A DNA stretch of 64,000 nt from NCBI GenBank assembly GCA_033977485.1, contig CM066982.1, positions 30,730,218 to 30,794,217 of the forward strand, read 5' to 3'. Origin of the DNA: Hydrangea macrophylla (Eukaryota > Streptophyta > Magnoliopsida > Cornales > Hydrangeaceae). A program made the translations under genes and the position numbers. The notes below the pieces were generated by a model. It was not told where the DNA came from, ran no database searches, and saw only the letters and a program-made list of their open reading frames with translations. Below, in pieces: positions 44,101-55,159 of this stretch (position 1 is the stretch's first letter; the number at the start of each line of letters is the position of its first letter).

Positions 44101-44118
44101 TCCTATAGATGGTGCTAA
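44101..44118 (-). other. G1 primer binding site, decayed
   Basis: Minus strand reads TTAGCACCATCTATAGG two bases after the LTR end. Common plant gypsy elements have TTGGCGCCGTCTGTGGG here; all five differences are G-to-A, as expected from 5-methylcytosine decay on the other strand. Confidence 0.65.
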
Positions 44119-44120
44119 GC

Positions 44121-44421
44121 TGATGATGCGATTTTTGGTGAAGAGATGTTTATGTGATTAGAGCAGATCAAAGAGAGAGAAGGTGAGAGTTTGTTTATGG
44201 TTTGACCCTATTAACGAAGGAGCCTACGTCCACGTGTGTGTCTGAGCACTTCCACTAAGTATAAGAAACTACTGTAGGGACCTTAGTGATCCAATAATGG
44301 TGACTGGAACTACAAAGGGTCGACCGTGCAGGGATGATGATAGGGTTTCTTTAGGGAGAGGCTTGACAATGTTAGTTGGTTCAATTGAACTCAGGATCCC
44401 CTCTTATAGGGGTGGAATGAC
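44121..44421 (-). mobile_element. G1 gypsy 5' LTR, truncated
   Basis: About 300 bp matching the left LTR from TGATGATGCG onwards, through the GGGTCGACCGTGCAGGGATGA and TTTAGGGAGAGGCTT blocks. It stops where a hAT-type terminus begins, so the outer 5' part including the TATA region is missing. Confidence 0.85.
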
Positions 44422-45180
44422 TAGGGGTGTAATCGGTTCTGTTCGGTCGGTATTTACCACTAAAATCAAGCCGAACCGATCATTCGATTTTGTATATAGT
44501 GACAACCGAAATCAATCGTGGGATGGCTACAACTAAACCAAACAAACCGAATCGAGTCAATTCAATTTCGGTAAAAAGTGTTCGAATGGGTTGAAGACCT
44601 CAATCAAGATCAAAATCCAAAATCAACAGCCTAAATCAGATTAAAACCATAATCAAACTTGTCTGAATATCAGTCAAAAATCACAAATCAATTGATTTGT
44701 TAACCACAATAGCTAGTCAGATCTAAAGAGAGGGGGTTCAAAAAAGAGATGGATATACACTCATATGGATTCAACAAAACCCACAAATCTTCAAAATCAC
44801 AGATTCGCAGGAGAGTGTTGTTTAACCTCAGTCCTTCATTGAGTCTTCAAATCTCCATCATCGAGTTTCCTTCCTCATTGAGTCTTCATTGTTCTTTGAG
44901 TCTTCAAATCTCCATGGATAGATAAAGTTAGAGATGTGAGATGAAGATCTCAAAACTGGGTAAGGGGAGGTTAGGTTAAGAGATAGAAAGAGAGAGAGAT
45001 GCCTTGGAAGTTGGAATTTGGAAGATGGAAGTTAGAGAGAGAACGGTGTACAAGTCTTTCAGGAACTTGGCGTAGGATGGTACTTGTTTGATTGTGTTAA
45101 GGAGTGGAAGGTTAATTTTTACATACTTAAATAGTTCCAAAAACTCCCGATTCTTAGTTTCTTATTGAGGTTTCTTTAAC
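44422..45180. mobile_element. hAT-like remnant, one end only
   Basis: Starts TAGGGGTGTAATCGG followed by CGGTCGGT and several CGAACCGA/AACCGAAT motifs, like the other two hAT elements here. No matching right terminus and no transposase are found before the Athila-like gag. The right limit is approximate. Confidence 0.55.
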
Positions 45181-45199
45181 TTCTAAGGATATGGTACCG

Positions 45200-46993
45200 G
45201 AAAAGGACATTTGGGAGCCTCCTCAAAAAGAGGTTCTTTTCCAGGCCTTCCTTTTACTTCTGTATGCTCAAAATTTTTTTATTTTGGGCTCAACTGCTTT
45301 TCTCTCTTTCTCTTCATCCACCAACTTCTCTTCATTCTCTATCTCATCTTCCTCTCAACCATAGAGTGTGGGGGAGGTGAGTCTTTTTCAATTACTTTCC
45401 CACTTCTCAGAATGGTTACAACCTTGTCCTGTTCATGTGGTCCTGACCCTAAAGGGGTTGAACCTGAATGTTGGCCTCTCAGATTGGGTTCTGGCTATTT
45501 TGGGAAAACATTTCTTTCTATATCTCCTTATTAAGAAGCCAATTTTTCCACACTTGTATTAAGCTTACTCATTAGCTGCATCATTTGCTACATCATGAGT
45601 GTATTTGGATCCTCTTGTGCCTTCTTATGGGGTGGCACATAAGTGTTTGAAGGAGGGTGGATGCTACTTCCCTGGTTATAATCGGGTTGAGGCTGGTGGT
45701 TTTGTTGGTATTGATTCTGGTGGTAGGTGGGTTGGTAGTTTTGTTGGTGCCCTTGATTTTGTGGTTAGTATTGATTTCCCTAATTTGGCTGCCACTATTG
45801 AGATGGGTTTGCTATGGCAGCACTATTCCTGTGATTGAAATCAGGATGGTTCCATCTACTATTAGGGTTGAAATGACCTGGGGTATTTACAACATGTACC
45901 TCAAACGAATTCTATTCTTGATAAATAGGATACATTTGGCTGCGTTGAGAAGTATGTGCTATCTGAAGATAGTTTTCACAAGATTCTTCAGAAGAGAACT
46001 ATATTACTAGATCTGTCTTCACTTCTAATGCCTCCGACTTATGAGCAAGTTGCTCGTACTTCTCCATCAATCCGTCTTCTGCTTTTAGCTAAAAGATACT
46101 CTTTTTGATTTGAACTTAAGCTTGAACTTGTTTGAGTTCTTATCACACGAGTTTCCTATTCTGGTGCATGTTCAGTTAGCCATTCAAAATGGGCTTCAGC
46201 TTGGTCTGCATTCTTACTCATAAAGTCACCATCACTCATGGTTTCTACAAGTTTATTTGATTTTGGACCCAGACCATCAAAGAAGAAGCTTATTGTTTGC
46301 CACTTCTTGAAACCATGATGTGGGCATAGCAACAAGAAGTCTTTAAATCGCTCCCATGCCTCAGCGAGCGTTTCTCCCTCTTTTTGATTATATGACTTAA
46401 TTTGTCTCAACACCTCAGTGGTTAACCGATTGGGGAAAAACTTTTTAAGAAAGGCCTCATATATAGCCGACCAAGTTGAAATAGAGTTCGGCTTGAGCGA
46501 TAGTAACCATGTCTTCGCTTTATCCTTTAGGGTGAAGGGGAAAAGTTTTAGTTAAATAATGTCCCTCGAGCATGTTTGATCGGTAAACATGCCACAGACA
46601 TCCTCAAAGTCTTGGATGTGAAGATATGCTTTTCTCTTTCTCCATCCCATAAAAAGTCAGCAATAATTGAATCATTCCATTTCAGAAATGGAATGTGCTC
46701 GTGTGTGGTGGGATTTTGATTTAGGAAGGTGTGGCTGTTTGATTAGGAGCTAAGAGTTCACACAAAGGGTGTTGACCATCATCAATGAGGTCAACCCTAT
46801 TCTCTCCTTATTGACTATCGGTATCAGACATTATATTAGAATTTGAAGGAGTAGAGATAGGATTTGCATCACTATTAACAAAATCTTCAAACAGGTCAAC
46901 GATGAAAACCTTGATAGAGTTGAAGGACATAGAAGGACACAAACCACGAGGTTTGTGTTTAGAAGAATAGAAAGAAAAGCATAAATGGGGCAA
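45200..46993 (-). pseudogene. Athila-like gypsy gag, heavily decayed
   Basis: Minus strand. The clearest block, 46413-46156, reads MLRQIKSYNQKEGETL, AEAWERFKDFLLLCPHHGF and FFDGLGPKSNKLVETMSDG, typical of gag in the Athila lineage. A Gln/Pro/Asn-rich stretch follows (about 45720-45560). Many stops. Orientation agrees with the PBS at 47033-47053. Confidence 0.75.
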
Positions 46994-47032
46994 GAAAGGA
47001 TCGGATCAATCTAAAATTTTTGGCCTTTGTTA

Positions 47033-47053
47033 CCGTCCCTGGCAACGGCATCA
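47033..47053 (-). other. Athila-like primer binding site
   Basis: Minus strand TGATGCCGTTGCCAGGGACGG, a near match to the TGGCGCCGTTGCCGGGGA site used by Athila-type gypsy elements. Confidence 0.75.
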
Positions 47054-47059
47054 ATAACT

Positions 47060-47858
47060 TGACTCGACGGAAATTATGTGTGCTCTTATTAGTATGTCCA
47101 AGTGTAGACGGTCGCGTCGAGTAAAACTGGTAAGACCAAGTCGTATCCCTAGGGATAGAAGTTGGGTACAGAAGGTTCTAGATTGAGACCTAAAGAAATT
47201 AAAAGATGATATCTTAAAAGTGGAGGTTCGAACGATCCTACTATGTTCAAGATTTAAACTAGATTAATTAAAAATAAATAACAACTAAATTAACAAGAAT
47301 GAGATTTTGGATTTAAAACAATTTATAAAAAGGTGTTGGGAACATGTGAATCCACATCACCCCAACCACTACCATGTTTTAACATAGATGTACTAACGGG
47401 GCTTTTCCTTCTTAGCATTCCTTATTTCAACAAAATGATTAAGCTTAGAAATCGGGACACTAGTTATGTATATTGTACATGACTAGTGGTTTGAATAACT
47501 TTACTTTGAAAAACTGAAATAATAGCCATTTAAAACAATGAACTATAATAAATGAATCAAGTATCATATTTATACATTGAGTTAGTTAGCTTTAAGGGCT
47601 CATATTTCAAAATCTATTTGCAAATTGAACTTTTGAAGATCATTGTGGGTTAAGTTCTTGAAACATAAGTCATTGGAATACTGCGAAGATTCTGCCCAAG
47701 ACATGTGCCTACCAATCGCTTGGCATGGAATGCCTCCTAATCGATTAGCATAGGATACCAATCGATTGACATTGAGTCTATGGCAATCGATTGGGTTCTG
47801 TGTCCAATCGATTGCCACTGACTCTCATTCTGATTCATGGCAGTGGCGGGGAACAATG
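47060..47858 (-). mobile_element. Athila-like 5' LTR, interrupted by copia C3
   Basis: Minus-strand LTR end is CGAGTCA at 47060, a few bases from the PBS. It shares GTGTGCTCTT, CCAAGTGTAG and TATCCCTAGGGAT blocks with the solo LTR at 26122-29071 (inverted). It stops where the C3 LTR starts; its remainder should be right of the window. No ORF. Confidence 0.7.
47713..47815. repeat. Cluster of CAATCGATTG-type palindromes
   Basis: CCAATCGCTTGG, TAATCGATTA, CAATCGATTG (three times) within about 100 bp of the Athila-like LTR. It is in the position corresponding to the TCGATCGA clusters of the solo LTR. Confidence 0.85.
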
Positions 47859-47996
47859 TGTTATAAACTGCGTTCCCAAAATCCGTTGATAGTTTGTATA
47901 AGTTGGTACTGCAAAAATTACGTGAAAGCTACAATAACCCTACAAGGGTGGAACTAGGGTTACCTTAAACTGCAAAAACGAATTGCTATAATAGAC
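47859..47996 (-). mobile_element. Copia C3 3' LTR, outer fragment
   Basis: TGTTATAAACTGCG.. matches the first 138 bp of the C3-type LTRs at 26773 and 63721. It is cut off at AATAGAC by the TGTAACACCC element. Placement and orientation fit the outer end of the 3' LTR of the C3 element at the right edge. Confidence 0.8.
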
Positions 47997-50597
47997 TGTA
48001 ACACCCCTCATTTTTTTTTCTGATATAAATATTCATTTTTAAATATGTTAAGGAAGCAACCTGAATTTTTATGTGTTATTAATTAGCTATGTGCATTAAT
48101 ATTTTTATGGTCATTTATTTATTTGTGGTTAATTATTATTTTTTAATTGTTATTAATTATTGTATGAAGTTTTGTAAAGTTAAGTGGTAGGGTTAAAGTG
48201 GTAAAAGTTTAAATTGGCCTAGTTATTAAAGAGTGATGAGTTAATTTTTTTAGCAGTATTTATAGGCCCGTGTATGTGTTAAATGATGTAATTAACATTC
48301 AGATTAAGTACCGGGGTCATGGATACCCATTGGGCTACTCATCTTAGTACTTTGTATTACCTTTTGGGCCCATATGATGTCTTTTTGTGAGCCCATTAGA
48401 AAAAAATGGGATTTCATATGTATATATGTGTTATTTGTATATGTTGTGTATGTATTTAGTATATTATGTGTGTAGTACATATATACTTATATAAAACCCT
48501 AGCCTCCATATAATAATAAGAATAAGAAAAGGAAAAAAAAAAATAAATAAAGGGAAAAAAGAAAAGAGAGAATAAACGTGAGATGGAGAGAAAGAGAGAA
48601 AGAGAGAAGAGGCAACCCTAGCCACCTAGAAGAAGAAGAAGAAGAAAAAGAGAAGAGAATGGTTAGAAGGGAGGAAGAAGGAAAAGGGTCTCGGATTCGT
48701 AGGCACGTGTGGAATCGCGGAGCATAACCGGTTCATGTTGTCAATATTTGATCCAAGCTAGGTGAGTTAAATATGTATATTCAGGTATATATACACGTAT
48801 ATATAAGTATACGTGAGTACTAATAAATTCTTGCATGTTTAAGTAAATTGTTGGGGGTAAATTTTTGCATGGGATGCATGTCATTATTGTTGAATTAGTA
48901 TAGATATTTCTTTTCCCTTCGCGTGACTTTGTATATTCGTAAAAGTTAGGTGGATAGTTAGTGTGATGAATACATATATGAAATACTCATGATAATTAAG
49001 AAATTTTGTTTTTTGTGAAATTCGTTTTTTTGTAATTCTAACAGTTTCTGAAAACTTCATAAAAATATTAAAAAATCGTGGCTTAGAATTTTAGAATTCT
49101 GCCGGCGTTTCTTATGTAAAACATGATTCTGCACACTTTCGTGTTTTAAGTTTTTCCTAATTTTACACCGTTTGGGCAGAAATTTAAGATTACAGTAGCA
49201 GTTTTTAGTATGGTTAAATATGCAAAATTTGGGGAATATGATTTCTTTGTGGATTTTCCATTTGTTAATATGACTTAACGAAAAATTATTTGGAGATACA
49301 TGAATTCTCATATAATGTTGAGTTATGAAAAATGAGTGATAGTCAGTGACTTTGAGTCCGATGAACTTTTATAATTCCGAGAATGCAAAAATGGTTTCAA
49401 GTTCCTTAGTGTTCACCACTCCCAGTTGTGTTATTTTTTTTTTGGTAGCTCGATTTGCTGAGTGTACCTTTTTGCCAGTGGCTTCATGATCAAGCTGGCC
49501 TATGTCTTATGCTCGGCTTAATTTATAGACGTCTAGGCATATTGACTGGCCTTCTGTGTGTATACCTGGTTTGGTTGATACCCCAACCAAACTGGCACCA
49601 GAGTGGATGTTGGTAGTTTGTCCGGGCACACATGGAATATATGTGTGGGTGTACCATGGAGGGTGGCCAAGTGGTGAACCTAGGAAATTGAATGATGAAT
49701 TGTTCATAAAAGTAAGAGTGTGGTTGTAATAAATTCCAAAAGTGTTAACTGTTCAAATAAATTACTTCTTTGATTGCTATTAGTTTAACTTCAATTGTTT
49801 TTAACATGTAGCTTAGGACCAAGATTTCCATTCTGGGGTCATTTTAATAAAAAGTTGTTCCGCACATCTTCGTGGTATTTTTGTGCTTACTAACTTTTGT
49901 ATTGCAGGATGGTGGGCCCATTAACATTTTACAAGTTTGGCTCACGATAAGTAGATGGGTAAGTATGAAATTCGTAGTAGCTTTGGGTTTCGAGCAAAAA
50001 ACTACTTGCTACTACATAAATGGAAACTACTCTATTGTCCAGATATGTGTGTGCAACTACCTGTCTTGGCCCAAGAGTGTTGAGTGTGGTTTGTAGTTTA
50101 TGGGTTCAAGTTGGATCCCTAAGCCTTGTTGTTTTATTTAACTCATACCAGTCATGTGACTGACCCCAGTGTGTTATGCATTCGGGGACGTTTTTATATC
50201 AAAACGTAGTCAAATGTATTTGTACAGGTTTAGTATTTGGGAATATCTGTGGAGCTGTTGATGTCTTGGAGTTGCAGTTGTGTAGAATTGTACTTTGCAT
50301 TTAGTTGTATCTTATTTATTTTTGTTTCTGGCATTGTGGGCCATATTTGTATTATTCTAATAAAGATTGTATATATTGGGAACGTTGTAGTTACTCTGAC
50401 CAATGGAGGTATATATTTTATTTTTATTTATTTTTCTTTCCACTGAACTCTGTAAGGAGGGTTTTATTTAATGAAAATAAAATTCCTTTTGTAAATCGAC
50501 ATGATGTAATATTTATAATCGAACTTTATTTATTTTACAATGAAATTGATGCTTGGGAAAACAAATTTAATAATAAAGAGTTTTTCTTTAAACACAA
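47997..50597. mobile_element. TGTAACACCC-family LTR, copy 2, truncated
   Basis: Colinear with copy 1 (30155-32885) from TGTAACACCC to the TTTAATAATAAAGAG / TTTTTCTTTAAA block, but it lacks the last 180 or so bases and the GGGTGTTACA end because G2 starts there. No ORF of note. Confidence 0.8.
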
Positions 50598-50858
50598 TGA
50601 TGATGCTGAAAATTGGTAAGAGAGAGATGGAGAGAGAGATATTGTAACACAAACAATTGTATGTGGTTCGGCCCCGTTAATAAGGTAACCTACGTCCACG
50701 GGTGTGCCAGTGCGCTTCACTAGCAGATCACCGGCGGGCCTGGTGAGCTAACAATGTGGCGGCACTACCAGTAATACCGGCTGGGTATATGCGTATCAGT
50801 GTGTGTAGCTATTCTCTAGGTTAAGAATGCGATCCCCTTGATGGAGGTGAGTGACCCC

Positions 50859-50865
50859 TTTTATA
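50859..50865 (-). promoter_or_regulatory. TATA box of the G2 LTR, sense strand
   Basis: Minus strand CCTATAAAAGGGG, at the same place as the G1 box at 25189. Confidence 0.6.
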
Positions 50866-51607
50866 GGTGCAAGAGGCCACCCGTACAAGGCAATTAATTT
50901 AGATAAGGAAGCCCTATCTAGTTACAAGTTGATGAGCATAAATCATGGGAGGTTTCCTAAATGGCTTAGGAAACTATTTTTACATTCCATTAGTCTTCTG
51001 ACTGATTTAGGAAACTGCTGAGCAGCTTGACTGTCAAACTGCTGCTCATGGAGAGCTGTTGCGCCGTACGCCCGGGCTGTGCGAGCATACCGAGCGGTTA
51101 CACTCAAAGGTCCTCGGGATCGATGGGCCACCAGCTCCCTTTCCGGATAATCCGGGTCCTTTGCTGTTGACGTGGAAGCTTGATTGTAGCAGAATATTTC
51201 TGGGCATATCAGCTGCCTCCCATTTTCGAAGTTGATGTGATGTCCCATCAGATGAAGTTTGAAAATTAAGACTACTTCCAAGGAACTATCCGGTAGGAGG
51301 TCGGGACTCTACTCGGGGCGGGACCGGTCGTAATGGTCAGCCGGGGTATGGACCGAGCGGTGGCTCTGTGGGCCCGGGCCCTTCCTTTACCACGTGTCAG
51401 CTTATGACTAACCTAGTCAGGATCGAACGACACCAACGTGGATGTAACTAGACCATTCTCGTGGTAACCGAACCGTCCTGTCAGCATTTAATGCGCGCGC
51501 CTTTTGAGGCGACGCTTCGTGTGCCCGAGGTGACAACTGTCAGCCACTTTGAGCGGGAAAACGTATGAGCCGTTGGATCTGTTTTGATTTGAGCCGTACG
51601 CAGTTCC

Positions 51608-51617
51608 TATATAAAGG
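51608..51617 (+). promoter_or_regulatory. TATA box of the G2 LTR, antisense direction
   Basis: CCTATATAAAGGATAC, about 150 bp inside the inner LTR edge and about 450 bp before the antisense gene's ATG. A GTAAGT donor at about 51729 could start a leader intron. In G1 the corresponding site reads CCTATACATCG and is weaker. Confidence 0.6.
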
Positions 51618-52063
51618 ATACTTGTTCATTTCTTCAACTCTTTGCTGCAAAGACACATATCCCGAGCGATTGAGAGCGAGCAAGTTTCCGAGCAAGATTC
51701 CCGAGCCCTTTTTCTGCGCTAAACTTTGTAAGTCTTTTCTTTCCAGCTTCAGTTCTTCACTCTTTTCCTTCTCTTCTTTTCTGAGCGAGGTTGGAGAGAG
51801 TGAACCCACTTAGGTTAGAACGGGAGTGGGATTTTTTCTTGCTTAGATTCTGTTCTTTCTTTAAGTCAGGAGGCACCTTAGGGCGGTTGAACCGAGCGGG
51901 TGTTTCCGGGGTAGTCTTGAGAGAATGTCACCTTGTGTTAAGGACCATCTATTCTTTGCCTTTTAGGTTCGTGACCTTGCCCCCCTTGTATACCAGGCTC
52001 GGGGTTTCTGACCCATACCTTGGTCGTCATCTTCTTCCCGGCCCAGTTACCAAAACCTCAAGA

Positions 52064-54191
52064 ATGTGTCATTCTGGTTTTAACTCGTCCTCCCAGTCGG
52101 AGGATGAGCGGTCCAGGTTAGAGGAGCCGGACACAAGTCTGAGTCTGCCGTCTGTGTCCCCCTCTGATCACCAAAGCGAAGGCAGAATCTCGATTCGTCT
52201 CTCCGATGATGAGTCGGACCAGGAAGCCCCCGTTGCTTCCATTTCCAGGGATTTAGGCGATGAAACACCAGGGGAACCCGACCACGAGGTGGCCTTCTCC
52301 AACGAATTCATCCCGTCCACCTTGCGTACTGAAGATCTCGGGCGCATTAGGGATAAGTACGGCCTTCCAGATTACTGCTCCTTGGCGATGAGTGTCGGTG
52401 GGGCCCAAATCTACCAGCGAGACTTCACTACCCTATATGAGGATATCCTCATGGCTGGGTCTCGCATCCCCCTCCATCCGGTCGCCCGGGATGTCTTGAT
52501 ATATATGGGGATTGCTCCGGACCAGTTGGCCCCAAACGGTTGGAGGTTCCTCATGGGGTCCATCTCCCTATGGTCCTAAGTTTTTGGATATGAACTCTCC
52601 GTCCAGGAGTTCCTCTGGACACACCGACCGTTCCCCGTACATGGAGAGACCGAGTTCTTTTCTCTTGGGGCTCGTCAGGGGAGGAAGATCATGGTCAACT
52701 GCCTGAGCAACAACAAAGGGTGGAAGAATAGGTTCTTCCAAGTGTCCACCCTCGGGCTCTGCAAACCGGCCCCCAGGATCCAAATGAGGACTTTCTGGGC
52801 GGGAGAGTTGAGGGGTAAGTCCGTTCGGTTTCACTTTTTTCTTACTTCTTTGCTTTATCCTAGTTTCTGAGACTAACTATTTTATACTTTGCTTTATAGC
52901 GGGATCAACCAGTCCGCCTAGCATTCCTGACGAGTGCCAGGCCAGGATCAGGAGTTTGGCAGACCGACCGGTTAACATCTGGAACGTGCTAACTCGGATT
53001 GGCGACTTTTGAGCTACTGACGACCCAGTTCAGCCCACCGAAGCTCTGGTATTCCCCTCAATTCTTCCTGGTAAGTGCTCAGACTCTGCCGTCCCCTGTG
53101 GTACTCCTTCCCTGTTCTCTACACTGGTGGTTTAACTGTTCAATTTTTTCCTTTTGCAGAGATGGCTCCGAAGAGAAATATGGAGCAACTGAGGGAGAGG
53201 CAGGCCGCTGCTACTACTGCCACCCAAATGGCGGTGGTACAAGGGAAAAGGCCCCGCTGTCGAGGCCCCGAGTGGAGAGTGCCCGTTGAGGCGGATCCGG
53301 CACGGGGTAGCAAACCGTCCGGAGCCAGTGGGGACCTCAATGCCCCACGTGGTAGTAGTTAAAGAGACTGCCCCCTAGGCGGGGATGCCGTCCGTGGCAC
53401 CGATGACTGCCTCGACCGAGATCAGGGAGCGGGTGTAACCCAGCTTACTCCCCAGTCAAGTGGAGGCGTGTGGAAACATGTCTCCTGGGGTCTTCGAGAA
53501 CTAGTTGTACAGCCTCTCTCACATGGTGAGTTCTCCTGCCTCTGTTTCCTTTTTTTTTTTTTTCATTTTACCAACTGTGCTTGTTTACTGACTGGTCGTT
53601 TTCACTTCTTCGCAGGTCGGATGTATGGCCGCCGGGGATGAGTCCTTCCTGCCTTCATTGGCCAAAAGGGCCGCTGCTGCTGAAACCGCTTTGTCTGAGG
53701 AGCGGGCAATCTCAGAGACCAGGGGAATCGCTCTGACTATGGAGAAGGACAGGGTGAAAGGTTTGGCCTTGAGCCTTGGCGCTGCTCAAGCTGAGCTGGC
53801 TACCACCCAGGCCGACCTAGAGGTAGCTCGGGCCAACGCAGCGGTGGCGGAGGCACGGGAGAAGGAGCTGGCAGAGGCATCCGCAGCCGAGGCCTGGGAG
53901 GAAGCTTTTGACGACGGCTTCTTCCAGGGCTACGAGGATCTGAAACGACGGGTAACCCGGGATCACCTAGAGTGGGACATCTTGTCCTACGAGGGCATTG
54001 AATCGGACTACTGGGACGTCGGTCCCCCTATTGATGAGGGTCTGGCTGCTGGCGATGAAACCATTATACCTGCCCCGGACGGGGGCTCGGGACCTGGAAG
54101 CAGAGCTGCCCCCGAAGAGGAGGCTGGGAGACCGAAGACGTGGTCGAGGTGGACGACTGAGGTCCCCGACCTGTTTTCTTTTGTGTTGTAG
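52064..54191 (+). pseudogene. G2 antisense additional gene (multi-exon, gypsy-type transposon domain plus coiled coil)
   Basis: Exon 1 from ATG 52064 (MCHSGFNSSSQS) to 52814 (G|GTAAGT) has an acidic Ser-rich N-terminus and the core TTLYEDILMAGSRIPLHP ... GIAPDQLAPNGWRFLMG, ending WKNRFFQVS and FWAGELRG. Exon 2 runs from about 52900 to a GTAAGT at about 53070. Exon 3 starts near 53160 (EMAPKRNMEQLRERQAAA) and exon 4 near 53616. Exon 4 encodes a long Ala/Glu coiled coil (about 53650-53900) and FFQGYEDLKRRV ... IESDYWDV. Breaks seen: TAA at 52577-52579 where G1 has CAA, TGA near 53011, TAA near 53362, and a one-base loss near 54130. Role unknown; antisense additional genes are known in Tat-lineage gypsy elements. 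Confidence 0.8.
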
Positions 54192-54775
54192 TTTTTTTTT
54201 TTGGGGAGGCTACTACAATTGCCCCCCAAGCCTTGTACAAATAGTTTTAAATTAATTAAAAGGTCCTTGAGACCAACTTTCCATAACTGTTTACTGATTT
54301 TGTACTTGTGTGCCTGTTTGTGATTGCCATTATCCGCCCAATTTTAACCGACCTATATCCCTGCCTTAGCAAATGGTTTAGGACCGTAACCGGTAGAATA
54401 GCTGGTCTTACCGACCTATTTAAAAGGTAATCTCCCGGTGTATCATAGGAACTTGTCCTGTTTACCGTCCGAGATGGCTCGGTGTATTATAGGAAAATCC
54501 TATTTTACCGTCCGGGATGTTTATCTCTGATCATTGTAAGTACTTAGGAATGTTAGGATTCCAAGTCCTTTTAATGACCAGTGTGATTTCCTGTTTTGGT
54601 TTTGGCCCAGTCCCTGCCCTCCCAAGCATTTTGCTAAGGCGGGTGTGCGTGAGTGAGTGACCGTAGGAAAACTGACCTGGAAAATGGGTGGTTGCAGGGT
54701 TATTTGAGGCTTGCCATCATCAATCCCCTAGGGGGTTCGCCCCCGTCGCTGGTTGGGCCTAAGCGAAGCCGGTGT
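54192..54775 (+). other. 3' region of the G2 antisense gene; no further gene seen
   Basis: After the coding end, a T-run and the segment GGGAGGCTACTACAATTGCCCCC correspond to GGGAGGCTACTAAAACTGCCCCC in G1 (about 33999-34022), so the antisense 3' UTR is conserved between the elements. AATTAATTAAAAGG near 54250 could serve polyadenylation. Confidence 0.5.
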
Positions 54776-55019
54776 CTCAGGGTTAGGCCTGAGGTCTTTT
54801 ATGCCACGGGTATGTTCCCGAGGTATTGATGCCTTGGTTTTGAGCCAAGGTCTTCTGCCTCGGGTGTTAGCCCGAGGTCTTTGTGCCTTGGTTTTGAGCC
54901 AAGGTCTTTTATGTCTCGGGGTTTGGCCCGAGGTCTTTTAGGCGCCTCAGGGTTAGGCCCGAGGTCTTAGTGCCTTGGTTTTGATCCAAGGTATGTCACG
55001 CCTCGGGGTTAGGCCCGAG
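54776..55019. repeat. Array of nine hairpins between convergent genes of G2
   Basis: Nine inverted repeats of about 20 bp at a spacing of about 28 bp, alternating two stem types. One is CCTTGG-TTTTGA-GCCAAGG (54831, 54884, 54972). The other is CTCGGG/CTCAGG-TTAG-CCCGAG (54776, 54857, 54914, 54944, 55000, with a degenerate one near 54805). Spacers read TCTTTTATG or TCTTTGTG. G1 has only about one unit at the corresponding place (34547-34580). Confidence 0.9.
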
Positions 55020-55073
55020 TTCTTTCAATATTGGACGGGGCAGCTGATAGGAGTAATTTTGCAAAGTAAAGTC

Positions 55074-55086
55074 TTTTATTTTATTC
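55074..55086 (-). terminator. Possible poly(A) signal of G2 sense RNA
   Basis: Minus strand reads AATAAAATAAAAG just past the pol stop region and before the hairpin array. The corresponding G1 region has TTTATTAATT near 34652. Candidate only. Confidence 0.35.
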
Positions 55087-55159
55087 AAAAATTTATAATG
55101 AATGCTCAAATGGAGCTACAAAAATTTCCTAACCAATGCTAAACTGTCCATGTCTCAGG

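Larger units (their letters stand above)
50598..51759 (-). mobile_element. G2 gypsy 3' LTR
   Basis: Starts TGATGATGC like G1 and ends at CTTCA before a polypyrimidine tract (51760-51781), which is the polypurine tract on the minus strand. 1162 bp. It carries TATA boxes on both strands. Confidence 0.82.

Noticed and set aside
45211..46010. Plus-strand frames between 45211 and 46010
   Set aside because: Antisense shadows of the decayed Athila-like gag; hydrophobic composition comes from the complement of Gln/Pro/Asn-rich coding.
54776..55019. Regular repeat-spacer pattern resembling a CRISPR array
   Set aside because: Repeats are self-complementary and alternate between types, spacers are 7-9 bases and themselves repeated, and the host is a plant.
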